Below, one piece after another: positions 60,231 through 64,000 of a DNA stretch of 64,000 bases. This stretch comes from Crocodylus rhombifer (taxonomy: Eukaryota > Chordata > Crocodylia > Crocodylidae). The stretch is from positions 168,637-232,636 of the forward strand of contig JAVSML010024332.1 in assembly GCA_038503035.1 (NCBI GenBank). The letters run 5' to 3'. The notes beneath the pieces are model-generated. The model made no database searches, was not told the origin of the DNA, and saw only the letters and a list, made by a program, of their open reading frames with translations. Both the position numbers and the translations under genes were made by a program. Within the stretch, counting starts at the first letter, position 1. Every line of letters begins with the position of its first letter.

Positions 60231-62369
60231 GGCGAGTCATGTGATCCCACATTGGAACAAATTAATGCTTGGTATGTGAAGACGGGTTGGGCAGTCACTG
60301 ACCTTCCTTTATGTTAGATGAAGTTGTGGCATATGCTGAAATCCATTCATGTATCTATTGTTCATTTCCCATGAGACTTGGTTAACAGTAAGGTAATAAC
60401 AAGGGATGCCTATATACATGTTTGGGAATGGGGTGAGAAGAGTGCGTTTTAATTAGAGTGGTTCCCTGAGAACCTCACTACTTAAAATGCTGCAGTGTCA
60501 TGTGCATTAAGCTCTTGTGCATTTAAAAACGGCCATGGGGCACTTTATCTAAAGGTCATTCAATGAGCCCCAGCAGCCATTTTTTAAACCTGCAGGGGCT
60601 TATGCGCACGATGCTATGGCAATGCTAGAGCATCCTAATTAGAATATGTTGGAGCACTTGTATTGGCACCCAAGAGTGTAATTTTACTACAATATTAAAA
60701 TGGACTCCAACTCCTAACTACAGTATTTGTACAAGTGTCATTACAGATTGTCTTTTTTTTTGTAGATGGCATTTTATTGCATTTTTAAGGAACATATAGC
60801 ATTTAGGAAAAATGTGAAACATAACGAGAGTTTGCTTGAATTGTAAAATGTTAGTCAGCTATGGCATTTGTTGCAATACTGATATCAATTGAAAAGTCTT
60901 CTGCAATTTTTGAAGGATGAGTATGGTTTTCATACAGACTATGATAGAATATTCATTATACATTAAGTCGTCTTTGCACTCCTCCAGCCTAGAAGAATTG
61001 TGTGGTGGCACAGAGTCTTGCATCACTTCCAGAATTTGGGCAAGGTGGAGGAATGGGACCAGAACTTTGTTTGTGTGTGTAAGAATCAACTATGTTCCTT
61101 CCCTTATTTCCTTATTCTGCAGTTTATGGTTTTCTTATTACAATTGTGGTTAAAGATGCTTGATTTCTATTTTGACAGAGGACTACTAGAAAATACACAG
61201 TTAATGGTTCTCATATTTTTGTGTTATAGTTTGATACAGCTAGGTCACATCTCAAGATTGTCTTGGGAGATTACTTGTTGAATATCTTCAACTTTTTATT
61301 AAATATAGTATATTTCATATATAAATTATGATATATACAGAATGCAATAAGATATAGTATTGAAATATAATGCATTCTATTTTTATTTTGATTACACGTA
61401 TAGTATAAATACACTGTGATGAAGCATATGTAAATATATTCCAATTTTCCATATTTACTTGCTTTTAAATTTTGAAGGAGATTATTCTTTCTAGGATAAA
61501 CTGTGTCTTCAAAATGAATTTTGCCTCCAAAATTCAATAAAAACTGATTTTCATTTGCAATGCAAATCATTCATGTTGGAAGAAAAGGCCCTGCAAGAAT
61601 GATAGTCAAGTATTTGTATCCAGGTTTTTCATGGCCTTAATTTTTTTTGTCAGTAGTGTATTCGTTCATACATTTTAATGCTTATAATCATCCATCTACT
61701 GTGGAAAATGTCTGTTCAACAGATTGCAATTTGTAGCTAATGAACATAAAATACATTTCACAATCAGCATATTTGTCTTCTACATTTACCTTAATACCGT
61801 TAAGGTATTATGCTCAGAACACCTTACTTGCATGCGAAGATAATCCTAGAAATACATCCTGAGTTTTTGTAAGCCTGTTGGTCCCTGCACTCTGCTGAAT
61901 AGGCATGCTGAAGTTATTGATTTGCCTAGAAATCAAAATTTACCACAGGCACATCAGTAAAGAAACAGAAAAACCAAAGGGTTTATTACAAGCCATGCAA
62001 ATAGTAAAAAAAGGAAAAAGTGATCAAATGCTTTGACAGCCAAGCATGGTAAAACAAAGCTGAAAAAAATCTTTATCCTATATTCAGGCTGACCCTTAGC
62101 CTTCATGAAAATTCCTGTGAAAATCTCCTGAGGTCAGTCTCCCCTTGGCCACAGCTAGCTCCTTCAGCCAGGGAGCTCTTTCTCCCAACCTCCATTTCCC
62201 CTCTCTAGCTACCCACTAATGGGTATAAGTCCATCCAGCCTTTCTCCTGCCTCCCCCTGATATTCATGAAGGCCAGGGAATCCTCTAGAAAGTTTCTGTT
62301 TGTGGATCCATGACACTAAGTTTTTATCTTTGTTGTAGAATTGTGTCTTTATTTCTAGAATTGTGATCT
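60231..62369. other. AT-rich sequence, no gene seen
   Basis: No recognised exon or repeat family. The stretch near 61290-61440 is very AT-rich. Confidence 0.5.
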
Positions 62370-64000
62370 AATAGATCCAATGGGGTTTCAACTCTCCCCA
62401 AAGGTAAGTGTGTGTTCTCTTTCAGGTTGGCCAATCTTCTCTGGCGGGCTTTAAACTAGGCTCTTCAGGGGGAGGGGAAGTTGAGGATGGAGGGAGCCAC
62501 GGAACATGGAATCAAGAAACACCCACAAGAACAGCTCAGCCAAGACAGGCAATGAGCACAAGAAATACCCAGGTAAGAGGTAGGGGCCCAGATAGTCCTA
62601 GGTTTAGGGGGGCGGTGCATGCACCTTCAGGAGGCCTTAACTGTCTCTACACTAATGCTCATGGTATGGGGAACAAGCAGGAGGAACTTGCCCTCCTACT
62701 AGCTAACACTAACCTGGACATAGTGGGGTTCACTGAAACTTGGTGGGATCCAACACATGACTGGACAGTCAACTTCAGGGGTTATAGGCTGTACAGGAGG
62801 AATAGACCAGGGAGGAAAGGTGGGGGTATAATGCTCTAAATCAAAGAGCAATACACATCCTCAAACAGCACTGGGTGAGAGGAGGGGCAGACTGAAGTGC
62901 TCTGGGTCTGTATACAAGCGGGTAGGAGGGGAGAAAGGGACTTAACGGTAGGGGTTTACTACAGGTCACCCAACCAGGGGGAGAGCTGGGCTGGGAATTC
63001 TCAGGTCAGCTTGTGTCAAGGGACATGGTCATCATGGGTGACCTAAACTATCCAGACATCTGCTGGGAAGAGCAGTCAGCCAGGTCTGACCACTCATGTA
63101 GTTTCCTAGCTAAGTTACAGGACCTCCACCTAACCCAGGAGGTGCACAGTACCACCAGGGGAAATGCCTTGTTGGACCTGGTCCTGGCCACAGGCGATGA
63201 CCTGGTGAGTGGACTGCCGGTTCTTGACCACCTGGGTGATAGCAATCATTGCCTACTGGAATTCACCATCCAGCGCAGGGTGTCCAAAGCCTGCAGCAAG
63301 GCAACAGCCCTAGACTTCAGAAGGGCAGTTTTCAATGAGGTAAGGAAACTAGTCGGGGAGGCACTGAGGTCCCGGAGGGGAGGGGAATTGGGAACCCAGG
63401 AAGAGTGGTTGTTCCTTAAGGAGACGATCCTCCAAGCCCAAAAGGTGACAATCTGCATTCAGATCAAAGGGGGCAGGAGTGCTCAAAAGCCCCCATGGCT
63501 CACAAAAAGCATCCATGAATGTCTCAAAGCTAAAAAGGAGGTGTACACACAATGGAAGGGAGAGGCCACCACTAAAGAGAGTTATACCTCCATTGCTTGA
63601 GATTGTAGGGGGGTGTTAGGAGGGCTAAGGTGGAGATGGAATTGGGACTAGCAAGAAGTCCTTTTTTAAATATATAGGAGGTAAAAAGAAGGCACCAGGT
63701 AACGTAGGGCCTCTGCAGGATAAGCTAGGAAATCTGGTGGTCACACCAGATGACAAAGCTAACCTCTTTAATCATTTCTTTGCCTCCATCTTTTTGAGCA
63801 GGGACCGGGGGATCTCCCCCACCAGGATCTCTGATGGACCCAGGGGAGGTGTTGCCAGCCCCAGGGTCAGTGAGGACCTAGTCAGGGAACTTCTGGTGGG
63901 TCTAGAAGTGTTCAAGTCAGTAGGTCCTGATGATCTCCACCCCAGAGTGCTTAGGGAATTAGCAGAGGTCATTGCAGGACTCCCAGCACAGCTTTATGAG
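62370..64000 (+). mobile_element. CR1 LINE 5' part, continuing past the window
   Basis: The last 30 codons of ORF1 (LPKGK...RLANLLWRALN, 62370-62459) are followed by ORF2 endonuclease and linker and the start of the reverse transcriptase region. It is closely related to the 50-53.4 kb copy but on the opposite strand. The rest, including the catalytic reverse transcriptase motifs and 3' end, lies outside. Confidence 0.92.
62552..64000 (+). pseudogene. CR1 ORF2 endonuclease and linker, frames broken
   Basis: The start ATG at 62552 matches the position of the ORF2 Met in the 50-53 kb copy. Endonuclease motifs are CLYTNA (Asn retained), ETWWDPTHDW, a TAA where the sister copy has a Tyr codon (near 62837), GDLNYPDICW (about 63037-63066) and GDSNH in place of GDSDH, a change at a catalytic Asp. 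Frames resume at 63013-63600 (LDLVLATGDD, LDFRRAVFNE, PPWLTKSIHECL). From 63660 the KSFFKYIGGKKKAPGNVG linker and [18 protein letters not shown] are read in further frames. It is inactive and incomplete in this window. Confidence 0.87.

Overview
The window looks like vertebrate nuclear DNA, most likely reptilian and probably crocodilian. The main evidence is repeated copies of CR1 non-LTR retrotransposons. Their 3' ends (a TTAGGGCTGGAAGG-type block, a CCAGCCCCCTGCC block and a short ATGAAATCT tail) resemble the crocodilian CR1 type more than the usual bird or turtle types. The species call rests on recall of repeat families, not on a search. I found no host gene, host exon, tRNA, rRNA, CRISPR array or prokaryotic feature. 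The region reads as intergenic or deep intronic sequence filled with transposons of different ages.

Layout. 0-5.5 kb: a hAT-like element with 8-bp target duplications (194-1057), a CR1 3' stub, a foldback with a perfect 20-bp inverted arm (3084-3273) and a Tigger/pogo-like element (5097-5472). 7.3-10.6 kb: two CR1 copies tail to tail, the minus-strand one keeping a fully open reverse transcriptase frame, then a TIR element. 12.9-17.4 kb: a GC-rich block with possible Harbinger-like ends, a minisatellite and simple repeats. 19.7-22.7 kb: a CR1 fragment, a solo LTR with a perfect 5-bp target duplication (21473-22249) and a hAT-like terminus. 27-32.6 kb: one copy of an ~820-bp two-copy repeat, a Harbinger-like element with a perfect 3-bp duplication, a broken hAT transposase pseudogene and a CR1 fragment. 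33.5-46.4 kb: an old CR1, Harbinger-like and hAT MITEs with target duplications, a composite hAT block and the second ~820-bp repeat copy. 49.4-54 kb: a MITE and then a nearly complete CR1 (ORF1 tail, endonuclease, reverse transcriptase) flanked by Harbinger-like ends. 56.6-60.2 kb: a CR1 with an apparent 5' inversion and an older CR1 carrying a ~973-bp solo LTR and a Penelope-like tail with a hammerhead-like core. 62.4-64 kb: the 5' part of another CR1 that runs off the window.

Nothing here works together as a pathway. The logic is that of a transposon community: autonomous CR1 relics, non-autonomous DNA elements that would have depended on hAT and Harbinger-type transposases supplied from elsewhere, and retroviral LTRs left after recombination. 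The most informative signals are nested insertions that give relative ages, well-defined target-site duplications, a CR1 frame broken mainly by single-base homopolymer losses, and a dispersed TIR family with a fixed terminal layout. I saw no convincing new functional system.
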